DNA from: Enterobacteriaceae bacterium RIT714
GTDB lineage: Bacteria; Pseudomonadota; Gammaproteobacteria; Enterobacterales; Enterobacteriaceae
Length of the DNA: 64,000 nt
Reading direction: 5' to 3'
NCBI GenBank assembly: GCA_009668015.1
Contig: WJYB01000011.1
Location: 79,704-143,703 of the forward strand
Part shown: piece by piece, positions 51,257 through 60,021 of the stretch
Numbering within the stretch: position 1 is the first letter of the stretch
Layout of the letters: every line of letters begins with the position of its first letter
Made by a program: the position numbers and the translations under genes
Notes under the pieces: generated by a model
Told to the model about the DNA's origin: nothing
Database searches by the model: none
Seen by the model: the letters and a program-made list of their open reading frames with translations, nothing else

Positions 51257-51958
51257 ATGATGATAAAAAAAATCAGTGGTCGCCATGCCGTCACAGGCCT
51301 GGTGGGTGTATCAGCTTGCCTGTTTTTTTGTCACACAGCTTATGCCTGGCAACAGGAATATATCGTTTCGGATGCACAAAGTAATACGACGGAACGCTAC
51401 ACATGGGACGCCGATCACCAACCGCGTTATGAAGATATTCTCGCGGAGCGGATCCATTCTGCGCAGAATTTGCCGGGACTGGCGTTGAATATACCGGAAA
51501 GTTATCCGGCTGAATCCACCAGCACCATGAGCGTTGGACTGAATATTCCGGTGTCGCGTAATGTGACGACCGGGCCTGTGGCTGCGTGGCATTATGATGG
51601 TTCAGCGCCCACGATGTACAACGAGTTCGGAGATAATGGCGCTGCCTCGTTAACCGATCCGTTATGGCATGCCAGCGTGAGTACGCTTGGCTGGCGTGTT
51701 GATACCCGGTTAGGCGATCTACGGCCCTGGGCGCAGGTGAGCTACAACCAGCAATTTGGCGATAACCAGTGGAAGTCACAGTCCGGCATGAATCGAGTGT
51801 CTGCCTCAATGCAGTACGAAAACTGGATGGATGTCACGGTCGGAGCCGATGTCCTGCTCTATCCCCATATGGCAGCGTATGCGTCGCTATCCCAGGCGGA
51901 TAATACAATGACGGGTGAAGACTATCTGTACAGCCTCGGTGTGAGCGCGAGGTTTTAA
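51257..51958 (+). CDS. yhjY: YhjY family autotransporter-beta-like outer-membrane protein
   Basis: A 233-residue exported protein similar to E. coli YhjY (234). A signal peptide spans about residues 1-30, ending at AYA. The remainder has short amphipathic strands, includes LTDPLWHASVSTLGWRVDTRLGD in shortened form (PLWHASVSTLGWRV), and ends in the outer-membrane signature YSLGVSARF. Start ATG 51257 has GGAG eight bases upstream. Function is unknown; the barrel resembles autotransporter/esterase C-terminal domains. Confidence 0.9.
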   Translation: MMIKKISGRHAVTGLVGVSACLFFCHTAYAWQQEYIVSDAQSNTTERYTWDADHQPRYEDILAERIHSAQNLPGLALNIPESYPAESTSTMSVGLNIPVSRNVTTGPVAAWHYDGSAPTMYNEFGDNGAASLTDPLWHASVSTLGWRVDTRLGDLRPWAQVSYNQQFGDNQWKSQSGMNRVSASMQYENWMDVTVGADVLLYPHMAAYASLSQADNTMTGEDYLYSLGVSARF

Positions 51959-52082
51959 TATTGTTATTGCAAACAACCTTACGGTAACATCTTAAAAACA
52001 ACAACCATCAGGCCTGTAGCGATAGCAGACACTAACAAATTCACTCTGTTCATTCCCGCAAGGTCATTCATTCCTGATTCCA

Positions 52083-52113
52083 GGCATTTCATTCCGTCTC
52101 TACTGCATTTCAT
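52083..52113. promoter_or_regulatory. YpdB-type direct repeat upstream of yhjX
   Basis: GGCATTTCAT (52083-52092), an 11-bp spacer and TGCATTTCAT (52104-52113). This agrees with the E. coli YpdB site GGCATTTCAT-N11-GGCATTTCAT except for one base. It lies 84 bases upstream of the yhjX start in the 238-bp yhjY-yhjX gap. Confidence 0.8.
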
Positions 52114-52196
52114 GCCGTTTTACCCCTGCGCGTAGGGGGTTTTGTATATCGTTGTCTGCAGCGAATTCTTTTAATTTCTCTTGCAGGACAACTGCC

Positions 52197-53399
52197 ATGA
52201 ATAATTCAACTTACAACCGTACTCGTTGGCTGACACTTTTCGGCACCATCGTGACGCAGTTTGCGCTGGGATCGGTTTATACCTGGAGCCTGTTTAACAG
52301 CGCACTCTCCGATAAGCTGGGTGTGTCGGTAAGTCAGGTCGCTTTTTCCTTCGGTTTACTGAGCCTGGGTCTGGCGTTGTCCTCCTCGGTCGCCGGGAAA
52401 TTACAGGAACGTTTCGGTGTGAAGCGTGTAACCATGGCCTCGGGCATTATGCTGGGTGTCGGTTTCTTCCTGACCGCCCATTCTAACAACCTGATGATGC
52501 TCTGGCTCAGCGCCGGCGTGTTGGTGGGGCTGGCCGACGGGGCCGGTTATCTGTTAACCCTGTCAAACTGCGTGAAGTGGTTCCCGGAGCGTAAAGGCTT
52601 AATCTCAGCGTTCTCAATTGGTTCGTATGGCCTGGGAAGTCTCGGTTTTAAATTCATCGACTCGCATCTGCTGGCTTCCGTTGGCCTGGAACAGACCTTC
52701 ATGATCTGGGGCGCAATCGTGCTGGTGATGATTGTCTTCGGTGCGACACTGATGAAAGATGCGCCTCAGCAGGCGGTCAAAACGGTGAACGGCGTCGTTG
52801 AAAATGATTTCACTCTCGCGCAGTCGATGCGTAAACCGCAGTACTGGATGCTCGCCGTAATGTTCCTGACGGCTTGTATGAGCGGCCTGTATGTGATTGG
52901 CGTGGCGAAAGATATTGCGCAGGGGATGGTGAAACTGGACGCTGCAACGGCGGCCAACGCGGTGACGGTGATTTCCATTGCTAACCTCTCCGGGCGTCTG
53001 GTGCTGGGGATCCTTTCTGACAAAATTGCCCGTATTCGCGTCATTACGCTGGGACAAGTGGTTTCCCTGGTCGGGATGGCGGCACTCTTATTTGCCCCGC
53101 TGAATGAGATCACCTTCTTTGCGGCTATCGCCTGCGTCGCGTTTAACTTTGGCGGCACGATTACGGTGTTCCCGTCACTGGTGAGTGAATTCTTTGGTCT
53201 GAACAATCTGGCGAAGAATTACGGTGTGATTTATTTAGGGTTTGGTATTGGCAGTATCTGCGGATCGCTTATTGCTTCGCTGTTCGGTGGTTTTTATGTC
53301 ACCTTCTGCGTAATATTCGCGCTACTTATCATTTCTCTGGCACTCTCCACGACGATTCGCCAGCCGCAGCGTGAAGTATTCAACGAAGCGCATGCATGA
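52197..53399 (+). CDS. yhjX: MFS transporter YhjX (pyruvate-responsive)
   Basis: A 400-residue, roughly twelve-span major-facilitator protein of the oxalate/formate-antiporter-like group (402 in E. coli). Landmarks are TQFALGSVYTWSLFN near the start, KLQERFGVKRVTMASG after helix 2, and the mid-loop MKDAPQQAVKTVNG. In E. coli it is induced by the YpdAB two-component system on pyruvate, and the matching YpdB repeat is present here. Start MNNSTYNRTRW has AGGA upstream. Confidence 0.95.
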   Translation: MNNSTYNRTRWLTLFGTIVTQFALGSVYTWSLFNSALSDKLGVSVSQVAFSFGLLSLGLALSSSVAGKLQERFGVKRVTMASGIMLGVGFFLTAHSNNLMMLWLSAGVLVGLADGAGYLLTLSNCVKWFPERKGLISAFSIGSYGLGSLGFKFIDSHLLASVGLEQTFMIWGAIVLVMIVFGATLMKDAPQQAVKTVNGVVENDFTLAQSMRKPQYWMLAVMFLTACMSGLYVIGVAKDIAQGMVKLDAATAANAVTVISIANLSGRLVLGILSDKIARIRVITLGQVVSLVGMAALLFAPLNEITFFAAIACVAFNFGGTITVFPSLVSEFFGLNNLAKNYGVIYLGFGIGSICGSLIASLFGGFYVTFCVIFALLIISLALSTTIRQPQREVFNEAHA

Positions 53400-53411
53400 T
53401 AACAAACTGAT

Positions 53412-53440
53412 AAGGCTGGGATTCCCGGCCTTTTCTCTTT
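53412..53440 (+). terminator. Terminator of yhjX
   Basis: AAGGCTGGG-att-CCCGGCCTT followed by TTCTCTTTTT, 13 bases past the stop; one G-U pair in the stem. Confidence 0.75.
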
Positions 53441-53660
53441 TTGATTCTCCCCGTTCTAGCCGCATTTCCCCCCTCTGAAATGATTTTTTTTGTAAATATC
53501 TACTGCAATCACACCTTACGCTGCCACTTTTACTGGTCCCTGTGGTCTACTTACCACGCTTAAAAGGTTTCCTTTAATGGTTGCCTGAGCGAATATCCAC
53601 TCTGTTTGATTATCAATCAAAGGTGAATGGCGTAACTGCCCCTTTTTCCAGGTTGCTTGC

Positions 53661-55352
53661 ATGAAATATATTAAATCGATGACACAACAGAAGCTGAGCT
53701 TTTTGCTGGCGTTGTACATCGGCCTGTTTATGAATGGCGCTGTTTTTTTCCGTCGGTTTGACGGCTATGCGCAAGAATTTACCGCCTGGAAAGGAATCGC
53801 AGCGGTAGTCGAGTTGGTCGGTACTGTTCTGGTCACCTTTTTCTTATTACGTTTACTTTCGCTCTTTGGGCGTCGGGTCTGGCGCGTCCTGGCCTCGCTG
53901 GTGGTGCTGTGTTCGGCAGGTGCCAGTTATTACATGACTTTCATGAACGTGGTCATCGGCTATGGCATCATCGCCTCAGTCATGACGACGGATATCGATC
54001 TCTCGAAAGAGGTCGTTGGGCTGCACTTCATATTGTGGCTGGTGTGTGTCAGCGTGCTGCCGCTGTTGTTCATCTGGAGCAACCGCTGCCGTTATACCCT
54101 GCTTCGTCAAATGCGAACGCCTGGACAACGTATCAGAAGCGTGACGCTGGTGGTGCTGGCGGGATTGATGGTCTGGGGACCGATTCGCTTGCTGGAAGTG
54201 AAGCAGAAGTATGATGAACGGACTTCTGGCGTGGATTTGCCAAGCTATGGCGGTGTGGTAGCGAATTCGTATCTGCCTTCAAACTGGATTTCTGCGCTGG
54301 GTCTGTATGCCTGGGCGCAGGTTGATGAGTCTTCTGATAATAAATCGCTGATGAACCCGGTGAAGCAATTCACCTACGTGGAGCCGAAAGATATCGACGA
54401 TACCTATGTCGTGTTTATCATCGGCGAAACAACGCGCTGGGATCACATGGGTCTTCTGGGTTATGACCGTGACACCACGCCGAAACTGGCGCAGGAAAAG
54501 AATCTGGCCGCTTTCCGCGGGTACTCTTGCGATACCGCGACGAAACTCTCTTTACGCTGCATGTTTGTGCGTGAGGGTGGGGCGGAGGATAACCCGCAGC
54601 GTACGCTGAAAGAGCAAAATGTCTTCTCTGTACTGCGTCAGCTTGGCTTTACTTCCGATCTGTATGCGATGCAAAGCGAGATGTGGTTCTACAGCAACAC
54701 CATGGCGCAGAATATTTCTTACCGTGAACAGATTGGCGCAGAGGCGCGTAACCGCGGTAAGAGCGTCGACGATATGCTGCTGATTGATGAGATGAAGCTC
54801 TCCCTGAACGGTAATCCGAAGGGTAAGCACATGATTATCCTGCACACCAAAGGCTCACACTTTAACTATACCCAGCGATATCCGCGCAGTTTTGCCCGCT
54901 GGACGCCGGAGTGCGTGGGTGTTGATAAAGACTGTAGCAAAGAGGAGCTGATTAACTCCTACGATAACTCGGTGATGTACGTCGATCACTTTATTGATAC
55001 CGTGATTGATCAGGTTCGCGATAAGAAAGCGATCGTTTTCTATGCGGCAGACCACGGTGAGTCGATTAACGAATATGAGCATCTGCACGGTACGCCGCGC
55101 AAGATGGCTCCGCCAGAGCAGTTCCGCGTGCCAATGATGGTGTGGATGTCGGATAAATATCTGGAGCAACCGGACAAGGCTAAAATGTTCGAGCACCTGA
55201 AGCAGCAGGCGGACATGAAAGTGCCTCGTCGCCACGTAGAGCTTTACGACACGATTATGGGTTGCCTCGGTTATACCTCGCCGAACGGGGGAATTAACGA
55301 GAATAACAACTGGTGCCATATCCCTGACGGCACGAAAAAAGCGACTCAGTAA
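53661..55352 (+). CDS. eptB: Kdo(2)-lipid A phosphoethanolamine 7''-transferase
   Basis: A 563-residue inner-membrane enzyme, the same length as E. coli EptB, that adds phosphoethanolamine to the outer Kdo of LPS. Five N-terminal spans (about residues 10-185) are followed by a periplasmic sulfatase-fold domain. Active-site motifs are FIIGETTRWDHMG (metal Glu), the phospho-accepting Thr in SCDTATKLSLRC (about 286), LHTKGSHFNY, and YAADHGESI. In E. coli it is controlled by sigma-E and the MgrR RNA; neither site was traced here. Confidence 0.97.
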   Translation: MKYIKSMTQQKLSFLLALYIGLFMNGAVFFRRFDGYAQEFTAWKGIAAVVELVGTVLVTFFLLRLLSLFGRRVWRVLASLVVLCSAGASYYMTFMNVVIGYGIIASVMTTDIDLSKEVVGLHFILWLVCVSVLPLLFIWSNRCRYTLLRQMRTPGQRIRSVTLVVLAGLMVWGPIRLLEVKQKYDERTSGVDLPSYGGVVANSYLPSNWISALGLYAWAQVDESSDNKSLMNPVKQFTYVEPKDIDDTYVVFIIGETTRWDHMGLLGYDRDTTPKLAQEKNLAAFRGYSCDTATKLSLRCMFVREGGAEDNPQRTLKEQNVFSVLRQLGFTSDLYAMQSEMWFYSNTMAQNISYREQIGAEARNRGKSVDDMLLIDEMKLSLNGNPKGKHMIILHTKGSHFNYTQRYPRSFARWTPECVGVDKDCSKEELINSYDNSVMYVDHFIDTVIDQVRDKKAIVFYAADHGESINEYEHLHGTPRKMAPPEQFRVPMMVWMSDKYLEQPDKAKMFEHLKQQADMKVPRRHVELYDTIMGCLGYTSPNGGINENNNWCHIPDGTKKATQ

Positions 55353-55357
55353 GCGAC

Positions 55358-55376
55358 CTGGCGAGTTTCTCGCCAG
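55358..55376 (+). terminator. Hairpin after eptB
   Basis: CTGGCGAG-ttt-CTCGCCAG, a perfect 8-bp stem five bases past the stop. The T-run (tttttt) is about ten bases downstream, so termination efficiency is uncertain. Confidence 0.55.
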
Positions 55377-55443
55377 TCGAATGGCTTTTTTATCATAAGG
55401 GATTGACGGGCGCGTACCCCAGCAGTAAGATGCGCTCCGCATT

Positions 55444-55520
55444 CGGCGAGTAGCGCAGCTTGGTAGCGCAACTGGTTTGGGACCAGTGGGTCGGAGGTTC
55501 GAATCCTCTCTCGCCGACCA
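55444..55520 (+). tRNA. proM: tRNA-Pro (anticodon UGG)
   Basis: A 77-nt cloverleaf with encoded CCA. The acceptor CGGCGAG pairs with CTCGCCG. The anticodon arm ACTGG-TTTGGGA-CCAGT gives anticodon TGG, and the T arm is GGAGG-TTCGAAT-CCTCT. The sequence reads like E. coli proM, not proK (CGG), although this eptB-dppA position is the K-12 proK site. The symbol is by sequence identity, not locus. Confidence 0.93.
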
Positions 55521-55691
55521 AATTTAAAAAAGGCCAACCGTTAAGGTTGGCCTTTTTGCTATCCTCAATTCAACGAGGATGAGAAACTCCGGGGAAGAGC
55601 TTCGACCCGAGCGTAGCGAGAGAACGTTGCGACAGCAACGGCCCGAAGGGCGAGAGCCACGCAGTGGCGAATTATCCTCTCTCGCCGACCA
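55503..55691 (+). repeat. tRNA-linked repeat downstream of tRNA-Pro
   Basis: The last 18 bases of the tRNA gene, ATCCTCTCTCGCCGACCA (55503-55520), are repeated exactly at 55674-55691, a 171-bp period. Each copy is followed by an A-run and a similar terminator hairpin. The spacer contains small hairpins (CGTTGC-gaca-GCAACG; GCCACGCAGTGGC). This is the organisation of the tyrT repeats of E. coli, where each unit carries a tRNA 3' end. A remnant of integration at the tRNA is the alternative. Confidence 0.8.
55526..55557 (+). terminator. Terminator of the tRNA-Pro gene
   Basis: AAGGCCAACC-gttaa-GGTTGGCCTT followed by TTTG, ten bases after the tRNA CCA. Confidence 0.9.
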
Positions 55692-55696
55692 CATTC

Positions 55697-55729
55697 AAAA
55701 AAGGGCTAACCGCAAGGTTGGCCCTTTTT
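55697..55729 (+). terminator. Second terminator in the tRNA-linked repeat
   Basis: AAGGGCTAACC-gcaa-GGTTGGCCCTT followed by TTTG; the counterpart of the first terminator in repeat unit two, with one G-U pair. Confidence 0.85.
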
Positions 55730-56313
55730 GCATTATGAACTTATCCACGTCTACGTCTCAAAACGGTCCTTATCCCCGCTTTACCCTGTCTGTTAACGAT
55801 TTTGTGACATAATCCATTGTATTTTTTTATATATGGATTGATCTTTTTTCGCGTTGCTTATGGATAACCTCAGCATTTTCCGCTGTGCGTTTTAACGTTC
55901 GCGGTATTAAGTGCTCAGATAATCACCATTCTGTAAGAAAATTTACGCGATCTGAATAAATGTTAATCACTGATTGTTGCGAAATATGAAGAGATTTGTG
56001 CTGCAAGATGAGGAGTAGCATAAATTTCCCTGCTGAAAATAGGTGCCTAAAGTTTTTTTAATCTTTGTTTGCGGTTTCTCACCCTCAACGTAAATCCCCG
56101 TCACCTGTATTGACGTTTTCACATTCTGTTGACAGATTGTAGGGCACGAGGGGCATTTCAGGGAGGATCTGCGCTGCAACTCTGTCGCTCTTCTGAAAGG
56201 AATCTCCATCCCTTATAACGCCTTCGGGCATCACCGACCGGACCGGGTAAAAAATAAATAAAGGTCAGGCGGCGTAACACAACAAAGCAAAAACATCACA
56301 TTGGAGCAGAATA
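55730..56313 (+). promoter_or_regulatory. dppA upstream region and leader
   Basis: 584 bp without a credible gene. A possible promoter is TTGACG (56110-56115) with CAGATT 17 bp later, which would give a leader of about 168 nt; E. coli dppA has a leader of similar size. The CA-rich stretch TAACACAACAAAGCAAAA (56275-56292) just before the ribosome site GGAGCAGAATA is the kind of sequence bound by GcvB RNA, a known repressor of dppA. The remainder, 55740-56100, is AT-rich with nothing recognised. Confidence 0.5.
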
Positions 56314-57921
56314 ATGAGTATTTCCTTGAAGAAGTCAGGGATGCTGAAGCTTGGTCTGAGCCTGGTAGCTCTGACCGTCGCGGCAAGCGTACAGGCCAAA
56401 ACCCTGGTTTACTGTTCTGAAGGCTCGCCGGAAGGCTTTAACCCACAGCTCTTCACCTCTGGTACGACGTACGACGCAAGCTCTGTACCTATCTATAACC
56501 GTCTGGTTGAATTTAAAATCGGCACCACCGAAGTTATTCCGGGTCTGGCTGAAAAGTGGGAAGTCAGCGAAGACGGCAAAACCTATACCTTCCACCTGCG
56601 TCAGGGCGTGAAGTGGCAGGATAACAAAGATTTCAAACCAACGCGTGAATTGACCGCTGACGACGTGGTGTTCTCTTTTGACCGCCAGAAAAACGCGCAG
56701 AACCCTTACCATAAAGTGTCTGGCGGCAGCTATGAGTACTTCGAAGGGATGGGTTTACCGGACCTGATTACCGAAGTGAAAAAAGTGGACGACAAAACCG
56801 TCCAGTTCGTACTGAGCCGTCCGGAAGCGCCATTCCTGGCTGACCTGGCTATGGACTTCGCCTCTATTCTGTCGAAAGAGTATGCGGACAACATGCTGAA
56901 AGCGGGCACCCCGGAAAAAGTGGATCTGAACCCAATCGGTACCGGTCCGTTCCAGCTGCAGCAGTACCAAAAAGACTCCCGTATTCTGTACAAAGCGTTT
57001 GAAGGTTACTGGGGCACTAAACCGCAGATCGATCGCCTGGTCTTCTCCATCACGCCAGACGCCTCTGTGCGTTATGCAAAACTGCAGAAAAACGAGTGCC
57101 AGGTGATGCCGTACCCGAACCCGGCTGATATCGCTCGCATGAAGCAGGACAAAAATATCAATCTGCTGGAGCAGGCGGGGCTGAACGTCGGTTACCTGTC
57201 TTTCAATACCGAGAAAAAACCGTTTGATGATGTGAAAGTGCGTCAGGCGCTGACTTACGCAGTCAACAAAGAAGCAATTATTAAAGCCGTTTACCAGGGC
57301 GCGGGTGTTGCCGCGAAAAACCTGATTCCACCAACCATGTGGGGCTATAACGACGACGTCAAGGATTACACCTACGACGTTGAGAAAGCGAAAGCGCTGC
57401 TGAAAGAAGCGGGTCAGGATAAAGGCTTTACCGTTGAGCTGTGGGCGATGCCGGTACAGCGTCCGTACAACCCGAACGCTCGCCGTATGGCTGAGATGGT
57501 TCAGGCTGACTGGGCAAAAATCGGCGTTCAGGCCAAGATCGTCACTTACGAGTGGGGCGAGTACCTGAAGCGTGCTAAAGCCGGTGAACACCAGGCGGTG
57601 ATGATGGGCTGGACCGGGGACAATGGGGATCCGGACAACTTCTTCGCGACCCTGTTCAGCTGTGATGCAGCAAAACAAGGCTCTAACTACTCTCGCTGGT
57701 GCTATAAGCCGTTTGAAGATCTGATTCAACCGGCACGCGCAACTGACGATCACAACAAGCGTATCGAACTGTACAAGCAGGCTCAGGTTGTGATGCATGA
57801 CCAGGCTCCGGCTCTGATCGTTGCGCACTCCACTGTGTACGAGCCAGTTCGTAAAGAAGTCAAAGGCTATGTGGTTGATCCGCTGGGCAAACACCACTTC
57901 GAAAACGTATCTGTTGAATAA
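56314..57921 (+). CDS. dppA: Periplasmic dipeptide-binding protein
   Basis: A 535-residue solute-binding protein, the same length as E. coli DppA, which delivers dipeptides to DppBCDF and also helps in chemotaxis to dipeptides and in haem uptake. The signal peptide spans residues 1-28, ending SVQA before KTLVYCS. Family signatures are GLAEKWEVSEDGKTYTFHL in short form (WEVSEDGKTYTF) and the C-terminal RRMAEMVQADWAKIG. It is followed by a repeat pair before dppB, consistent with its higher expression than the membrane components. Confidence 0.98.
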   Translation: MSISLKKSGMLKLGLSLVALTVAASVQAKTLVYCSEGSPEGFNPQLFTSGTTYDASSVPIYNRLVEFKIGTTEVIPGLAEKWEVSEDGKTYTFHLRQGVKWQDNKDFKPTRELTADDVVFSFDRQKNAQNPYHKVSGGSYEYFEGMGLPDLITEVKKVDDKTVQFVLSRPEAPFLADLAMDFASILSKEYADNMLKAGTPEKVDLNPIGTGPFQLQQYQKDSRILYKAFEGYWGTKPQIDRLVFSITPDASVRYAKLQKNECQVMPYPNPADIARMKQDKNINLLEQAGLNVGYLSFNTEKKPFDDVKVRQALTYAVNKEAIIKAVYQGAGVAAKNLIPPTMWGYNDDVKDYTYDVEKAKALLKEAGQDKGFTVELWAMPVQRPYNPNARRMAEMVQADWAKIGVQAKIVTYEWGEYLKRAKAGEHQAVMMGWTGDNGDPDNFFATLFSCDAAKQGSNYSRWCYKPFEDLIQPARATDDHNKRIELYKQAQVVMHDQAPALIVAHSTVYEPVRKEVKGYVVDPLGKHHFENVSVE

Positions 57922-57935
57922 TAAGTAGGGTGTTC

Positions 57936-58014
57936 GCTCTCTCCTTAGGGAGAGGGCAGGGGTGAGGGCGTGCAGGCATTCCCTCACCCTAACCTTCTCC
58001 TGAGGGAGAGGGAA
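57936..58014. repeat. Inverted pair of palindromic repeats between dppA and dppB
   Basis: Left element CTCTCTCCTTAGGGAGAGGG plus AGGGGTGAGGG; right element CCCTCACCCTAACC plus TTCTCCTGAGGGAGAGG. The two are in opposite orientation, separated by about ten bases, so the RNA can fold into separate hairpins or one long stem. Located inside the dpp operon, 15 bases after dppA, it may protect the dppA message. Confidence 0.8.
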
Positions 58015-58079
58015 TTTACATTTGTGAGCAATGCAGACGTCACGCCCCTGGTCGTGCGTCATCAGAGAGAATCCGGGAT

Positions 58080-59099
58080 ATGTTGCAGTTCATCCTCCGA
58101 CGTCTGGGACTTGTCATCCCCACGTTTATCGGTATCACCCTTCTCACTTTTGCCTTTGTCCATATGATCCCCGGTGACCCGGTGATGATTATGGCGGGTG
58201 AGCGTGGTATCTCCCCTGAACGCCATGCACAGTTGCTGGCTGAACTCGGCCTCGATAAGCCGATGTGGCAGCAATACCTCCACTATATCTGGGGTGTGAT
58301 GCACGGTGATTTGGGCATTTCGCTGAAAAGCCGCCTTCCGGTGTGGGACGAGTTCGTGCCGCGTTTTAAAGCGACGCTGGAACTCGGTATCTGCGCCATG
58401 ATTTTTGCCGTTGCTGTCGGTATCCCCGTCGGTGTGCTGGCTGCCGTTAAGCGCGGTTCTATTTTCGATCACACCGCTGTTGGCCTGGCGCTGACCGGTT
58501 ACTCCATGCCTATCTTTTGGTGGGGCATGATGCTGATCATGCTGGTCTCCGTGCAACTCAACCTGACGCCGGTCTCCGGACGGGTGAGCGACATGGTGTT
58601 CCTGGATGATTCCAACCCGCTCACCGGCTTTATGTTGATTGATACGGCCATCTGGGGCGAAGAGGGCAACTTCATTGATGCGCTGGCGCATATGATTCTG
58701 CCTGCGATGGTGCTGGGCACCATTCCTCTGGCGGTGATTGTGCGTATGACCCGCTCATCGATGCTGGAAGTATTGGGTGAAGATTACATCCGTACCGCCC
58801 GCGCCAAAGGTCTGACCCGTATGCGCGTGATCATCGTTCATGCCTTGCGTAATGCGATGCTGCCAGTGGTGACCGTTATCGGTCTGCAGGTGGGTACGCT
58901 GCTGGCTGGCGCGATCCTGACCGAAACCATCTTCTCGTGGCCGGGTCTGGGACGCTGGCTGATTGACGCGCTGCAACGCCGTGATTATCCGGTCGTGCAG
59001 GGTGGTGTGCTGCTGGTGGCGACGATGATTATTCTCGTCAACCTGCTGGTCGATCTGCTCTACGGCGTGGTGAACCCGCGTATTCGTCATAAGAAGTAA
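58080..59099 (+). CDS. dppB: Dipeptide ABC transporter permease DppB
   Basis: A 339-residue inner-membrane permease, the same length as E. coli. It starts MLQFILRRLGLVIPTFIG, has six hydrophobic spans, and carries the EAA loop EDYIRTARAKGLTRMRVI that contacts the ATPases. It pairs with DppC to form the pore. Confidence 0.98.
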   Translation: MLQFILRRLGLVIPTFIGITLLTFAFVHMIPGDPVMIMAGERGISPERHAQLLAELGLDKPMWQQYLHYIWGVMHGDLGISLKSRLPVWDEFVPRFKATLELGICAMIFAVAVGIPVGVLAAVKRGSIFDHTAVGLALTGYSMPIFWWGMMLIMLVSVQLNLTPVSGRVSDMVFLDDSNPLTGFMLIDTAIWGEEGNFIDALAHMILPAMVLGTIPLAVIVRMTRSSMLEVLGEDYIRTARAKGLTRMRVIIVHALRNAMLPVVTVIGLQVGTLLAGAILTETIFSWPGLGRWLIDALQRRDYPVVQGGVLLVATMIILVNLLVDLLYGVVNPRIRHKK

Positions 59100-59108
59100 G
59101 GGGCCATC

Positions 59109-60011
59109 ATGTCACAAGTCACTTCAAATAAAGCTGTTTCTGCCCCGGTTCCTATGACCCCGATGCAGGAATTCTGGCATTACTTTAAACGCAACAAAGG
59201 CGCAGTGGTCGGCCTGGTGTACGTCACCATCATGATCATTATTGCCGTGTTTGCGAACGTTCTTGCACCTTATAACCCGGCGGATCAGTTCCGCGACGTG
59301 TTACTGGCTCCGCCAGCCTGGCAGGATGGCGGTACTTTTGCTCATCTTCTTGGTACGGATGACGTTGGCCGCGATGTGTTATCGCGTTTGATGTACGGTG
59401 CGCGTCTGTCGCTGCTGGTGGGTTGTCTGGTGGTGGTGCTGTCGCTGATCCTCGGGGTTATCCTCGGACTGGTCGCGGGCTACTTCGGCGGCCTTGTCGA
59501 CAATATCATTATGCGTGTTGTCGATATCATGCTGGCCCTGCCAAGCCTGCTGTTGGCACTGGTTCTGGTGGCGGTCTTCGGGCCCTCGATTGGCAACGCC
59601 GCGCTGGCGCTGACATTTGTGGCGCTCCCTCACTATGTGCGATTAACGCGTGCGGCGGTGCTGGTAGAGGTGAACCGCGATTACGTCACGGCGTCTCGCG
59701 TGGCGGGTGCGGGCGCATTGCGCCAGATGTTCGTCAATATTCTCCCGAACTGCCTCGCGCCGCTGATCGTTCAGGCGTCGCTTGGTTTCTCTAACGCCAT
59801 TCTCGATATGGCTGCTCTTGGCTTCCTTGGCATGGGTGCGCAACCGCCAACACCGGAGTGGGGCACGATGCTCGCCGATGTGTTGCAGTTCGCGCAAAGC
59901 GCGTGGTGGGTCGTGACCTTCCCGGGTCTGGCGATTCTGCTGACGGTGCTGGCATTTAACCTGATGGGTGATGGTCTGCGTGATGCACTTGATCCCAAAC
60001 TGAAGCAGTAA
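59109..60011 (+). CDS. dppC: Dipeptide ABC transporter permease DppC
   Basis: A 300-residue permease equal in length to E. coli DppC. A cytoplasmic N-terminus of about 35 residues precedes the first span ([17 protein letters not shown]). The OppC-type segment [20 protein letters not shown] and the EAA loop [19 protein letters not shown] are present. It follows dppB by nine bases. Confidence 0.98.
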   Translation: MSQVTSNKAVSAPVPMTPMQEFWHYFKRNKGAVVGLVYVTIMIIIAVFANVLAPYNPADQFRDVLLAPPAWQDGGTFAHLLGTDDVGRDVLSRLMYGARLSLLVGCLVVVLSLILGVILGLVAGYFGGLVDNIIMRVVDIMLALPSLLLALVLVAVFGPSIGNAALALTFVALPHYVRLTRAAVLVEVNRDYVTASRVAGAGALRQMFVNILPNCLAPLIVQASLGFSNAILDMAALGFLGMGAQPPTPEWGTMLADVLQFAQSAWWVVTFPGLAILLTVLAFNLMGDGLRDALDPKLKQ

Positions 60012-60021
60012 GAGGCACGAG

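Noticed and set aside
53516..53719. 67-codon minus-strand frame upstream of eptB
   Set aside because: It crosses the eptB start, has no homologue that I recognise and no ribosome site.
55579..55812. 77-codon frame in the tRNA-linked repeat
   Set aside because: It spans the repeat, the second tRNA end and a terminator; non-coding hairpins explain the sequence.
55967..56209. 80-codon minus-strand frame upstream of dppA
   Set aside because: No ribosome site, no recognisable family, and it lies over the dppA promoter and leader.
56755..58062. 435-codon open frame opposite dppA
   Set aside because: Antisense shadow of a highly expressed gene; the sequence is not like any protein family and it runs through the dppA-dppB repeat.
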